Assembly: GCA_937870605.1 (NCBI GenBank)
Contig: CALMZW010000162.1
Location: forward strand, 1-12,104
Length of the DNA stretch: 12,104 nt
Direction: 5' to 3'
Source: an uncultured Synergistaceae bacterium
Lineage (GTDB): Bacteria; Synergistota; Synergistia; Synergistales; Aminobacteriaceae
Positions within the stretch are counted from its first letter, which is position 1, and each line of letters starts with the position of its first letter. Shown piece after piece: positions 1 through 6,762 of the stretch. The position numbers and the translations under genes were made by a program. The notes below the pieces were generated by a model. That model saw only the letters and a list, made by a program, of their open reading frames with translations. It was not told the origin of the DNA and did not search any database.

Positions 1-121
1 GTAGCAAGGGGAACCCGGTTTGGCAAGCGATTGGTCTCAAACTGAAACGTCAACGCCTTTTTACAAGACAGCACTCCGCCGCAGACAGAGCGTCCTTTGG
101 CTTTAGCCGGACATCCGGGGG
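1..121. other. Sequence downstream of tsaC2, no gene recognised
   Basis: No coding frame or RNA gene can be supported here. On the minus strand a bulged hairpin is possible right after the tsaC2 stop: GTCCGGC (106-112 with 99-101 and 92-95 as the other arm), loop TAAA, then GCC, bulged AAA, GGAC. No T-run follows, so it is not a clear terminator. The rest shows no repeat or convincing promoter on either strand. Confidence 0.4.
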
Positions 122-1111
122 TCAATGTCCGCCGGAAGCACGACGAAGACGATCCTGTATCGCGCGTCCGACGCCCTCGACTTCGGGCCATTCGGCGATG
201 ATGACCTCCGCTCCGCTTCGCTCAAGCTCTCTCATCGCGGAGAACAATCCGCGCGCATAGTTCTCAGGGTCTTCGAAATAAATCGACCGAAGCGTTTCTT
301 CCGGGAAGCGGCGCATCCCCATATACGAGATTACACGTCGTTTCTTCCCGTGTTCATCGCCGGCGAATCGGATCTCCTCGCCTTCTCTCCAGGTCAGAAG
401 AGGAATTCCGGGCGCATAGTGGCGGAATCTCGTTCCCGGCGAACGCTTCAATACATGTTCTCCATCGGGTGAAGAGACGGAGCCGACGACGGAAATCAGG
501 TCTTCCACAGACATCCCTCCGGGACGCAGCAGAACAACGTCGTTTCCGGTAACGTCAATCACTGTGGATTCGACGCCATATCGTGTGGCGCCTCCGTCGA
601 GAATCAGGTCAACGCTCCCGCCAAGATCCTCGAAAACGCTTTTCGCGTCGGTTGGACTTGGACGCCCGCTCCGGTTCGCACTTGGGGCCGCTATGGGGAA
701 GCCTGCCTTCTCGATCAGCGCAAGAGCTACGGGATGGGCCGGCATCCGGATCGCGACCGTTTCGAGCCCTCCCCGTACGGTCAATGGAACGATCGCCTTC
801 GAATGCAGGACGATCGTCAAGGGCCCGGGCCAGAAATGTTCTATGAGTTTTTCTGCATTCGGTGTGATGTCGGCAAGCGAATCCGCCTCAGCAGGAGATG
901 CCACATGGAGGATAAGCGGGTTTTCCGAGGGACGCCCCTTTGCACGGTAAATGCGTCTCGCGGCCTCCGGGTCGAGCCCGTTGCCGCCGAGTCCATACAC
1001 GGTCTCGGTGGGGAATGCAACGAGCCCGCCTTCGGACAAGGTCACGGCGGCCCGGGCGATAAGCTCCCTGTCAGGATTCCACGGATCTATGCGCACTATA
1101 GTATCGGGCAT
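122..1111 (-). CDS. tsaC2: L-threonylcarbamoyladenylate synthase, Sua5/YwlC type (two-domain)
   Basis: A 329-residue Sua5-type enzyme that makes threonylcarbamoyl-AMP from threonine, bicarbonate and ATP. TsaBD(E) then uses this product for t6A37 in ANN-decoding tRNAs. The YrdC domain spans about 14-205: FPTETVYGLG at 33-42, KGRP at 58-61, WPGPLT at 94-99, APSANRSG at 142-149 and YGVESTVID at 178-186. The linker SPGTRFRHYAP at 224-234 and the following about 95 residues form the Sua5 C-terminal domain, absent from the short E. coli TsaC (190 residues). The length fits B. subtilis YwlC (346). The start at 1111 is 6 nt after the tgt stop, with GGTGGAG (1121-1127) nine bases upstream. It is the last recognisable gene of the tatD-tgt-tsaC2 block. 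The C-terminal domain is less conserved, with an acidic and aromatic patch (YFEDPENYARGLF). Confidence 0.96.
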   Translation of the reverse strand: MPDTIVRIDPWNPDRELIARAAVTLSEGGLVAFPTETVYGLGGNGLDPEAARRIYRAKGRPSENPLILHVASPAEADSLADITPNAEKLIEHFWPGPLTIVLHSKAIVPLTVRGGLETVAIRMPAHPVALALIEKAGFPIAAPSANRSGRPSPTDAKSVFEDLGGSVDLILDGGATRYGVESTVIDVTGNDVVLLRPGGMSVEDLISVVGSVSSPDGEHVLKRSPGTRFRHYAPGIPLLTWREGEEIRFAGDEHGKKRRVISYMGMRRFPEETLRSIYFEDPENYARGLFSAMRELERSGAEVIIAEWPEVEGVGRAIQDRLRRASGGH

Positions 1112-1117
1112 CGTCCG

Positions 1118-2236
1118 TCACTCCACCGAAACGGAACCGTACGAAGCCGTAAAGCGTTCACGAAATGCCGGGAAGGTCCCGTCCAGTATCGCCTGTCGCA
1201 TCTTCTCGGCGAGAGCGACGAGGAAACGCAGGTTATGCCAGCTGCACAGGCGGGACGCAAGTATTTCGCCGGTACGGTAGAGATGCCTTATATACGCGCG
1301 CGTGAAGGCTCTGCACGCATAACAGTCGCATTCCGGATCCAGCGGAGAAAAATCCCGTTCATAGATTTTGTTCTTGATATTGATGGGTCCGTGTGTCGTC
1401 AGGAGCGTTCCGTTGCGTCCGTTCCTCGTGGGAAGAACGCAATCGAACATATCCACGCCTCGCGCAACACCTTCAACAAGATTGAGCGGATGCCCCACGC
1501 CCATCAGATATCGCGGCTTCCCGAAGGGGAGCAACGGATCGAGCGCATCGAGGATGCGGTACATATCCGCATGGCTCTCGCCGACAGAGAGTCCTCCGAT
1601 CGCATATCCGGGGAAATCCATCGGGACAAGATCACCTGCCGACCTGCGCCTGAGATCTTCGAAAACGGATCCCTGAACGATGCCGAAGAGCGCGTTCCGG
1701 GATCCTTCCCATGCCTTGAGAGAGCGTCCGGCCCACAGGGAGGTCCGGCGAACGCCTTCTTCCGCCTGTTCCCTCGTGCATGGATACGGGACGCACTGGT
1801 CGAAACACATGGCGATGTCGCTTCCGAGCGTCCGCTGAACCTCCATGGCCTTTTCAGGCGTCATGAAGTGACGGCTTCCGTCAAGATGCGACTGGAACTC
1901 CACGCCGTCGTCGGTTATCCGGTTCAGCGACGCGAGCGAAAAGACCTGGAATCCACCGCTGTCCGTAAGGATGCTCCGGTCCCAGGACATAAACGAGTGA
2001 AGCCCCCCGGCTTCTCCTATGAGTTCCGCTCCCGGACGCAGATACAGGTGGTACGTGTTGGACAAGATAATCTGCGCTCCGAGTTCCTTCAGTTCAAACG
2101 GCGCCATGGCCTTGACGGTCGCCTGCGTTCCGACGGGCATAAAGACGGGGGTCTTCAGAATTCCGTGCGGGGTGACGAATTCCCCCACCCGCGCTCCCGT
2201 GACGGGGCACTGCGCAATGACCCTATATTCAAACAT
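1118..2236 (-). CDS. tgt: tRNA-guanine(34) transglycosylase Tgt
   Basis: A 372-residue bacterial Tgt, which swaps G34 in GUN-anticodon tRNAs (Asp, Asn, His, Tyr) for preQ1 in queuosine synthesis. The general acid/base D92 lies in LTDSGGFQVFSL, and the substrate pocket includes CFDQC at 144-148 and GGLSVGE at 214-220. The nucleophile D265 lies in MFDCVLPTRNGRNG, and the zinc ligands are C303, C305, C308 and H334 (CDCYAC ... SWH). Spacing agrees with the Zymomonas enzyme (C318, C320, C323, H349, D280). The ATG at 2236 has GGAGGAG (2244-2250) seven bases upstream, within the last tatD codons, and overlaps the tatD stop by 8 nt, suggesting coupled translation. The frame is open 19 codons further upstream, without family similarity. 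No queA or preQ1 synthesis or transport gene is in the window. Confidence 0.98.
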   Translation of the reverse strand: MFEYRVIAQCPVTGARVGEFVTPHGILKTPVFMPVGTQATVKAMAPFELKELGAQIILSNTYHLYLRPGAELIGEAGGLHSFMSWDRSILTDSGGFQVFSLASLNRITDDGVEFQSHLDGSRHFMTPEKAMEVQRTLGSDIAMCFDQCVPYPCTREQAEEGVRRTSLWAGRSLKAWEGSRNALFGIVQGSVFEDLRRRSAGDLVPMDFPGYAIGGLSVGESHADMYRILDALDPLLPFGKPRYLMGVGHPLNLVEGVARGVDMFDCVLPTRNGRNGTLLTTHGPINIKNKIYERDFSPLDPECDCYACRAFTRAYIRHLYRTGEILASRLCSWHNLRFLVALAEKMRQAILDGTFPAFRERFTASYGSVSVE

Positions 2237-3023
2237 CCGCGTTCTCCTCCAGATGAAACAGCCGGAAAGCGTTTTCCCGAACCCGCACTGCAAACTCCTC
2301 TACCGGAATTCCGCGAACGCCGGCGACAATTTCGTATACATCGACGACATTGGCCGGTTCGTTGCGCTTCCCCCTCGTTCTCCTGGGCGACAGATACGGG
2401 GAGTCCGTTTCGCAGAGAATCCTGTCATCGGGAACTCGGGCCGCTATGGAGCGAAGCGCTTCGTTTTTCGCATACGTCACCGGTCCGGAGAAGGACAGGA
2501 AATACCCCATGTCGAGAAACGCGGCCGCGTGCTCCCATGTCCCCGAGAAGCAGTGGATCACGCCTGTCAGCCCGCTTCCTTCGTTTCGGAGAACAGCGAG
2601 CATATCGTCGTACGCGTCGCGCACGTGAAAGACAAGCGGCAGATTTTCCTTTCGCGCCCATTCAAGATGCATCGAAAGGACGGACAACTGCGCCTCACGC
2701 GGCGAATGATCGTAGTAGTAATCGAGGCCGGTTTCCCCGATAGCCCGGACGCTCTTGTCCCGCGCAAGCGCGAGCAGGTCTTCCGGCAACTCCGAAGTCA
2801 CCGACGACGCTTCGTGCGGATGCACCCCGACCACGGCGTAGACGCCGTCCCGCTCGTGGGATCGGGCTGTCCTGACGGCGTCGGCGCTCGAGGCGACGTT
2901 GCCTCCGACGACCATCAGATGCGAGACGCCGGCTTCATGCGCCCTCGCTATTGCAGGGTCCGCTCCTTCCGGGAAGTGCTCCGGGTTCAAATGACAGTGT
3001 GAATCGATATAGAGTCCGCTCAT
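2229..3023 (-). CDS. tatD: TatD-family metal-dependent deoxyribonuclease
   Basis: A 264-residue TIM-barrel amidohydrolase-superfamily protein of the TatD/YcfH type. Characterised members are metal-dependent DNases (3'-5' exonuclease or AP-type activities); the physiological substrate here is unknown. The metal ligands expected for the family are all visible: D7, H9 and H11 (IDSHCHLN), E97 (IGETGLDYYYD), H133 (VFHVRDA), H157 (IHCFSG) and D207 (CETDSPYLSP). VGVHPHE at 65-71 is a further family signature. The start at 3023 is set by AGGAG seven bases upstream and by the conserved N-terminus. The 3' end overlaps tgt by 8 nt. TatD-family genes often lie next to metG in bacteria, which fits; here a strong terminator separates the two. 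The exact subfamily (TatD, YcfH or YabD) cannot be settled by eye, so the symbol is a family label. Confidence 0.94.
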   Translation of the reverse strand: MSGLYIDSHCHLNPEHFPEGADPAIARAHEAGVSHLMVVGGNVASSADAVRTARSHERDGVYAVVGVHPHEASSVTSELPEDLLALARDKSVRAIGETGLDYYYDHSPREAQLSVLSMHLEWARKENLPLVFHVRDAYDDMLAVLRNEGSGLTGVIHCFSGTWEHAAAFLDMGYFLSFSGPVTYAKNEALRSIAARVPDDRILCETDSPYLSPRRTRGKRNEPANVVDVYEIVAGVRGIPVEEFAVRVRENAFRLFHLEENADV

Positions 3024-3030
3024 GGTCACT

Positions 3031-3035
3031 CTCCT
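3031..3035 (-). promoter_or_regulatory. Ribosome binding site of tatD
   Basis: AGGAG with a 7-nt spacer to the ATG at 3023, directly after the terminator T-run. It supports the short tatD start rather than the 46-codon upstream extension, which begins at a TTG and would be translated through the terminator hairpin. Confidence 0.75.
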
Positions 3036-3036
3036 G

Positions 3037-3075
3037 AAAAAAGCATCGGGCCGTTCCGTAGAGGAAGGCCCGATG
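3037..3075 (-). terminator. Intrinsic terminator between metG and tatD
   Basis: On the minus strand CATCGGGCC pairs perfectly with GGCCCGATG (9 bp). Above it TTCC pairs with GGAA after one bulged C, closing a TCTAC loop. After one C comes a run of six T (3042 to 3037). This is a textbook rho-independent terminator reading in the direction of all the genes. It ends the metG-side transcript. Because the tatD ribosome binding site begins one base after the T-run, it also lies in the leader of any message that reaches tatD from upstream, so it could work as an attenuator. Confidence 0.88.
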
Positions 3076-3165
3076 TCATGGTATCGTTCCAAGATTCTCT
3101 CATCCGGCTTGATGTTCCGATAGCTGTATCGCGCCTCCGAACCGCCGGTCGGACGCAACAACAGG

Positions 3166-3179
3166 CCCCCGTGCGGGGG
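3166..3179 (-). other. GC-rich hairpin just after the metG stop
   Basis: On the minus strand CCCCC-GCAC-GGGGG forms a 5-bp all-GC stem with a 4-nt loop, starting three bases after the metG stop codon. It is followed by CCTGTTGTTG, which is too poor in T for a standard intrinsic terminator. It may stabilise the metG mRNA 3' end, act as a weak terminator, or be chance in GC-rich DNA. Confidence 0.4.
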
Positions 3180-3182
3180 ATG

Positions 3183-5129
3183 CTAACTGACGCGGCTTCC
3201 GAGCGGCGCGGATTCGTCGACGGTCAGCAAGCCGAGGGCGGACTTGTCTTTCGGCCCGGCGGCCAGCAACATGCCCCGGCTTTCGACTCCGCAGAGCGTC
3301 GCGGGCTTGAGGTTCGCAACGACGATAATCCGTTTCCCGATCAGGTCCTGGGGTGTGAAGAACTCCTTGATGCCGGAGACGATCTTCCGTTTTTCATACC
3401 CCAGGTCGAGGTAGAGGGCGTAGAGCTTTTTGGCCTTCGGGATCTCTTCCACTCCGATGACTTCGGCGACACGCAACTCCACCGACTTGAACAGGTCTAT
3501 CGAGATCTCGTCTTCGTGTTCGCTTGGAATCTTGGCGTCCGGGACCTGCGCCCCGTCTTTTCCGGACAGCTTGGCCTCGCGGCCTTTTTTCCACTGATCG
3601 ACGTCGATCCTCGGGAACAGCACGTCTCCCTTCTGCGTCATCTGCCCTGCAGGCGCATTCCGCAGAGCAACGCTCGGGAACCGTTCGTCGAGCGGATCGC
3701 CGGAGAATCCGAGCTGGACGTACATTCTCTTCGCGGCGTCCGGCATGAACGGAGCCGTCAGAAGCGTGACCGCCCGCAGGACGGCGAAGAGCGTCGAGAG
3801 CACGGTATCGAGGCGTTCGCCGTTTCCCTCGCGGCCGAGCTTCCAGGGCATCGTCTCATCGATGTACTTGTTCCCCCGCCCAAGCAGCGCCCAGATAGAT
3901 TTCAAAGCCTCGTCGAACGAAAAGACATCGAGCTTTTCCTTGACGGTTGCAAGCGTCGCATCGATGAGCGAGAGGACTTCTTCGTCGACGGGAAGGATCG
4001 CTCCCGGAGCAGGAACCTTGCCGTCACGGTAGTTGCCCATCATCTGAAGCGTCCTGTTCAGCAGATTCCCGAGGTCGTTCGCGAGGTCGGAGTTGACGCG
4101 CTGCACCATGGCCAGTTCGGAGAAGTCTCCGTCCAGTCCGAACGGAACCTCGCGGAGAAGGAAATAGCGGAACGGATCCACTCCGTAGACGCGCGCCATT
4201 TCGAACGGATCCACGACGTTCCCCTTCGATTTCGACATCTTTTCGCCCTCGACGGTCCACCAGCCGTGCGCGAAGACGCACACAGGCGGATTGAGCCCGA
4301 GTGCGAGGAGCATGATCGGCCAGATCACGCAGTGAAAACGGATGATGTCTTTCCCAACAAGATGCCGGACCGCCGGCCAGAATTTCGCGAATTTTTCCCG
4401 GTCGTCGAGATATCCGCACGCGGTCGCGTAGTTGATCAGCGCGTCGAACCAGACGTAGACGACGTGCTTGTCGTCGCCGGGAACGGGGATCCCCCATTTG
4501 AGCGTCGTTCGCGAGATAGACTGGTCGCGCACGCCCGAACGGAGGAAACTCACGATTTCGTTGTAGCGGCTCCGGGGAAGGATCGCCTGCGGATTCGCCT
4601 CATAGTAGGCCAGCAGCCGGTCTGCGTACTTCGACGCCCGGAAAAAGTAGCTCTCTTCCTGCATCTGAACAAGCGGACGGCCGCAATCGGGACAGGTCCG
4701 GTTCTCCCCCATGCTGCTCTCGGGAACGTACGTCTCGCACGGGACGCAGTACCAGCCTTCGTAGGATCCCTTGTAGATATCCCCCTGATCCATGAGCTTT
4801 TGGAACATGCTCTGAACGACGCGTTCATGGCGTTCCTCCGTCGTCCGGATAAAGTCGTCGTTGGAGATCCCGAGCACCGTCCACAGGTTTCTGAAGTTCA
4901 GCATGGTCTTGTCGGCCAGTTCCTGGGCTGTCATGCCTTTGGCTTCCGCGCTCTGCTGTATTTTTTGGCCGTGTTCGTCCGTGCCGGTCAGGAAAAAGAC
5001 GTTGTCGCCGCGCATGCGCATATGCCTGCACATGACGTCCGCAGCGATAGTGGTATAGGCATGGCCGATATGCGGAATATCGTTCACGTAGTAAATGGGC
5101 GTGGTGAGATAGAAGTTTTTCTCTGACAT
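3183..5129 (-). CDS. metG: Methionine--tRNA ligase (MetRS)
   Basis: A 648-residue class I aminoacyl-tRNA synthetase that charges tRNA-Met for initiation and elongation, in the cytoplasm. HIGH is at 20-23 within PIYYVNDIPHIGHAYTT, and KMSKS is at 297-301. A single zinc knuckle is formed by C128, C131, C146 and C149 (CVPC...CPDC), as in the Thermus/Bacillus type. The anticodon-binding helical domain follows (W..LGRGNKYIDETMPWKL). A C-terminal EMAPII/OB-fold tRNA-binding domain begins near residue 540 (ISIDLFKSVELRVAEVIG), typical of dimeric bacterial MetRS. The frame is open 40 codons further upstream into rsmI, but the ATG at 5129 starts the conserved N-terminus (MSEKNFYLTTPIYYVND) and has AAGGAGG nine bases upstream. 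It lies 58 nt after rsmI. Its stop is followed by a GC hairpin and then a terminator. Confidence 0.98.
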   Translation of the reverse strand: MSEKNFYLTTPIYYVNDIPHIGHAYTTIAADVMCRHMRMRGDNVFFLTGTDEHGQKIQQSAEAKGMTAQELADKTMLNFRNLWTVLGISNDDFIRTTEERHERVVQSMFQKLMDQGDIYKGSYEGWYCVPCETYVPESSMGENRTCPDCGRPLVQMQEESYFFRASKYADRLLAYYEANPQAILPRSRYNEIVSFLRSGVRDQSISRTTLKWGIPVPGDDKHVVYVWFDALINYATACGYLDDREKFAKFWPAVRHLVGKDIIRFHCVIWPIMLLALGLNPPVCVFAHGWWTVEGEKMSKSKGNVVDPFEMARVYGVDPFRYFLLREVPFGLDGDFSELAMVQRVNSDLANDLGNLLNRTLQMMGNYRDGKVPAPGAILPVDEEVLSLIDATLATVKEKLDVFSFDEALKSIWALLGRGNKYIDETMPWKLGREGNGERLDTVLSTLFAVLRAVTLLTAPFMPDAAKRMYVQLGFSGDPLDERFPSVALRNAPAGQMTQKGDVLFPRIDVDQWKKGREAKLSGKDGAQVPDAKIPSEHEDEISIDLFKSVELRVAEVIGVEEIPKAKKLYALYLDLGYEKRKIVSGIKEFFTPQDLIGKRIIVVANLKPATLCGVESRGMLLAAGPKDKSALGLLTVDESAPLGSRVS

Positions 5130-5138
5130 GTTCGTTCT

Positions 5139-5145
5139 CCTCCTT
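5139..5145 (-). promoter_or_regulatory. Ribosome binding site of metG
   Basis: AAGGAGG, close to a full anti-Shine-Dalgarno match, nine bases before the ATG at 5129. It fixes the metG start and excludes the 40-codon upstream extension that would overlap rsmI. The 58-nt rsmI-metG gap contains no convincing terminator or promoter. Confidence 0.8.
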
Positions 5146-5187
5146 GCTCCTGCGAAACCGGGGGTGGAGCTTTTCAGCTTTTGGGGG

Positions 5188-6018
5188 CTATCTTCCGGTG
5201 TTCTTTTCTGAAAAAAGATATTCCTTGACGCGGTTTTTCGGTACACCATACAACTGATTGATCGTTTTTACAATATCCTTCTCGCTGATTTCTTCGCTCC
5301 GCAACCGTTCGGTCGCGGACTGCCATTCGTCTTCATCGGGCTCCGACGGTGAAGCCCCTTCGACAACGAGGATCATTTCCCCGCGAAGCGCGTCTCCCGT
5401 CTTCGCTCGTGTCAGGATCTCTTCGGACGCTCCGCGGATGCACTCCTGGTAGATCTTCGATATCTCCCGGGCCAGGGCCGCTTTCCGGTTTCCCAGCGTT
5501 GAAACGATTGATTCCAGCTGCTCCTCAAGTTTATGCGGAGAAACATAAAAGATCAGCGTCTGCGTGACGTTCCGGAGTTTTTCGAGCGCCGCCCGCCGCT
5601 CGCCGGCCTTGTCGGGCAGAAACCCGAAAAAGAGAAACGGGTGTACGGGAAGCCCGGAAAGCAGAAGGGCCGGAACGAATGCGGTCGGTCCGGGAAGGAC
5701 GTCGACAGGGACTCCGGCCCCTATCGCCTCCGCAATGATACACGCCCCCGGGTCGGAGATTCCGGGGGTGCCTGCGTCCGACACGAGCGCGATGTTTTCG
5801 CCGGCGAGGAGCCGGCGAAGAAATGATTCCGTCCGTGAACGCTCGTTATGCGCGTGATAGGAGACGAGCGGGGTTCGGATCGCGTATCGCCTGGTAAGGA
5901 CCGACGTTGTTCTCGTATCTTCGCACAGGATGACGTCCGCTTTCCGCAAAACCCGTATGGCCCGCAGCGTCATGTCTTCAAGATTCCCGACGGGCGTCGG
6001 GACGACGGTCAACGGCAT
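5188..6018 (-). CDS. rsmI: 16S rRNA (cytidine1402-2'-O)-methyltransferase RsmI
   Basis: A 276-residue tetrapyrrole-methylase-fold enzyme that 2'-O-methylates C1402 of 16S rRNA, in the decoding centre, using SAM. Family motifs are in order and intact: TPVGNLEDMT at 8-17, CEDTR at 32-36, SYHAHNE at 53-59, SDAGTPGISDPG at 80-91 and LPGPTA at 108-113. A small C-terminal domain follows (SEEISEKDIVKTINQLYGV and on), as in full-length RsmI. The ATG at 6018 has GGAGG (6025-6029) six bases upstream and lies inside the end of the preceding methyltransferase gene. Its partner in making m4Cm1402, RsmH, is not in the window. The call is secure; the only oddity is a strong inverted repeat within the coding sequence (5797-5819). 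Confidence 0.97.
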   Translation of the reverse strand: MPLTVVPTPVGNLEDMTLRAIRVLRKADVILCEDTRTTSVLTRRYAIRTPLVSYHAHNERSRTESFLRRLLAGENIALVSDAGTPGISDPGACIIAEAIGAGVPVDVLPGPTAFVPALLLSGLPVHPFLFFGFLPDKAGERRAALEKLRNVTQTLIFYVSPHKLEEQLESIVSTLGNRKAALAREISKIYQECIRGASEEILTRAKTGDALRGEMILVVEGASPSEPDEDEWQSATERLRSEEISEKDIVKTINQLYGVPKNRVKEYLFSEKNTGR

Positions 6019-6749
6019 CCGGCGCCTCCAGGAGCATAGGCGTTTTTCATGTCTTCCGTTTCTTCTCCGTTCTCCCCGTAAAGGAAAAAGGGGGGTTCCA
6101 CGAACAATCCCTTCCCGGCCGCACGAACCGCCTCCACGAGAACAACCGAGGCGAACGCTCCGGGACGATGGTGCACGAAACGGATACGTTTCGGTTCCAG
6201 TCGCATGCCCGAAAGGGCCGAAAACAGTTCAGCGGTCCTGTCGGCGAGAAAGACCATATAGAGCCGCCCCTTGTTCCGGAGCAGCCGCTTCGAGCAGCGG
6301 AGAACGTCTTCAAGGGAACAGCACACTTCCTGTCGCGCCGTCGCCGAGGATTCGGCCGCGCTTCTCCGGTTCCTGCCTATTTCGTGATAGGGCGGGTTTG
6401 TCACCACAACGTCCATGGTTTCAGGCGGGTAGAAGTCCGCGATGTTTCGCAGGTCGCCGCAAACATACGACACACGCCCCGAAAGCCCGTTTTCTCCTGC
6501 ATTCCGCTTCGCCAGCTCAACCAGGTCGGGTTGTATTTCCACGCCGGAGATACGCCCCGCCTCCGGAAATCGCAATGCGAGCAGAAGTGTCACGGCTCCG
6601 GTCGCAGACCCGAGTTCGAGAACGTTTTCGCCCTTGCGGATATGCGCAAACGCGGACAGGAGCACCGTATCGACCATAACCCTGGGTCCGTCCTGGGGCT
6701 GCCACATGCAGAGAGCCCCCCGGACGATATCGTCCCTGCTCAACGTCAT
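6009..6749 (-). CDS. Class I SAM-dependent methyltransferase, TrmN6/YfiC type (COG4123)
   Basis: A 246-residue Rossmann-fold methyltransferase. The SAM-binding motif I is VLELGSATGAV at about 43-53, the acidic motif II loop is GVEIQPD at 69-75, GDL lies at 98-100, and the catalytic NPPY is at 118-121. NPPY is typical of enzymes that methylate exocyclic amines of adenine or guanine in nucleic acids. The opening WQPQDGPRVMVDTVLLSAF matches the COG4123 family, whose E. coli member YfiC/TrmN6 makes m6A37 in tRNA1-Val. The substrate here is unproven, because distant family members have not all been tested. The start at 6749 is 13 nt after the smc stop, with GAGAGG (6759-6764) overlapping that stop. 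The 3' end overlaps rsmI by 10 nt, so the two are probably translationally coupled. The C-terminal tail (after PPFFLYGENGEE) looks variable. Confidence 0.88.
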   Translation of the reverse strand: MTLSRDDIVRGALCMWQPQDGPRVMVDTVLLSAFAHIRKGENVLELGSATGAVTLLLALRFPEAGRISGVEIQPDLVELAKRNAGENGLSGRVSYVCGDLRNIADFYPPETMDVVVTNPPYHEIGRNRRSAAESSATARQEVCCSLEDVLRCSKRLLRNKGRLYMVFLADRTAELFSALSGMRLEPKRIRFVHHRPGAFASVVLVEAVRAAGKGLFVEPPFFLYGENGEETEDMKNAYAPGGAGCR

Positions 6750-6762
6750 GCGTCCACACCTC

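Noticed and set aside
22..55. Possible promoter (TTGACG on the minus strand) or single CRISPR-like repeat near the left edge
   Set aside because: No acceptable -10 box lies at the right spacing, and no second copy of the sequence is present in the window.
92..118. Bulged hairpin after the tsaC2 stop as a terminator
   Set aside because: The stem is interrupted by three unpaired A and is followed by mixed sequence rather than a T-run on either strand.
734..2743. A 669-codon open frame on the plus strand
   Set aside because: It lies antisense to tsaC2, tgt and tatD, all secure by catalytic motifs. The predicted protein is rich in Arg/His/Pro with no domain, as expected for a stop-poor antisense frame in GC-rich coding DNA.
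3078..5126. A 682-codon open frame on the plus strand
   Set aside because: It is the antisense shadow of metG over nearly its whole length. The protein is full of charged R/D/E/H/V stretches without recognisable motifs and has no ribosome binding site I can identify.
5160..5187. Small AGCT-GAAA-AGCT hairpin between rsmI and metG
   Set aside because: The stem is only 4 bp and no T-run follows, so it does not qualify as a terminator.
5130..5249. A 40-codon upstream extension of metG
   Set aside because: It overlaps rsmI, has no family similarity, and the ATG at 5129 has an almost perfect ribosome binding site.
5749..5772. CCCCCGG/CCGGGGG inverted repeat in rsmI
   Set aside because: It falls exactly in the codons of the invariant SDAGTPGISDPG motif, so Gly and Pro codons explain the G and C runs.
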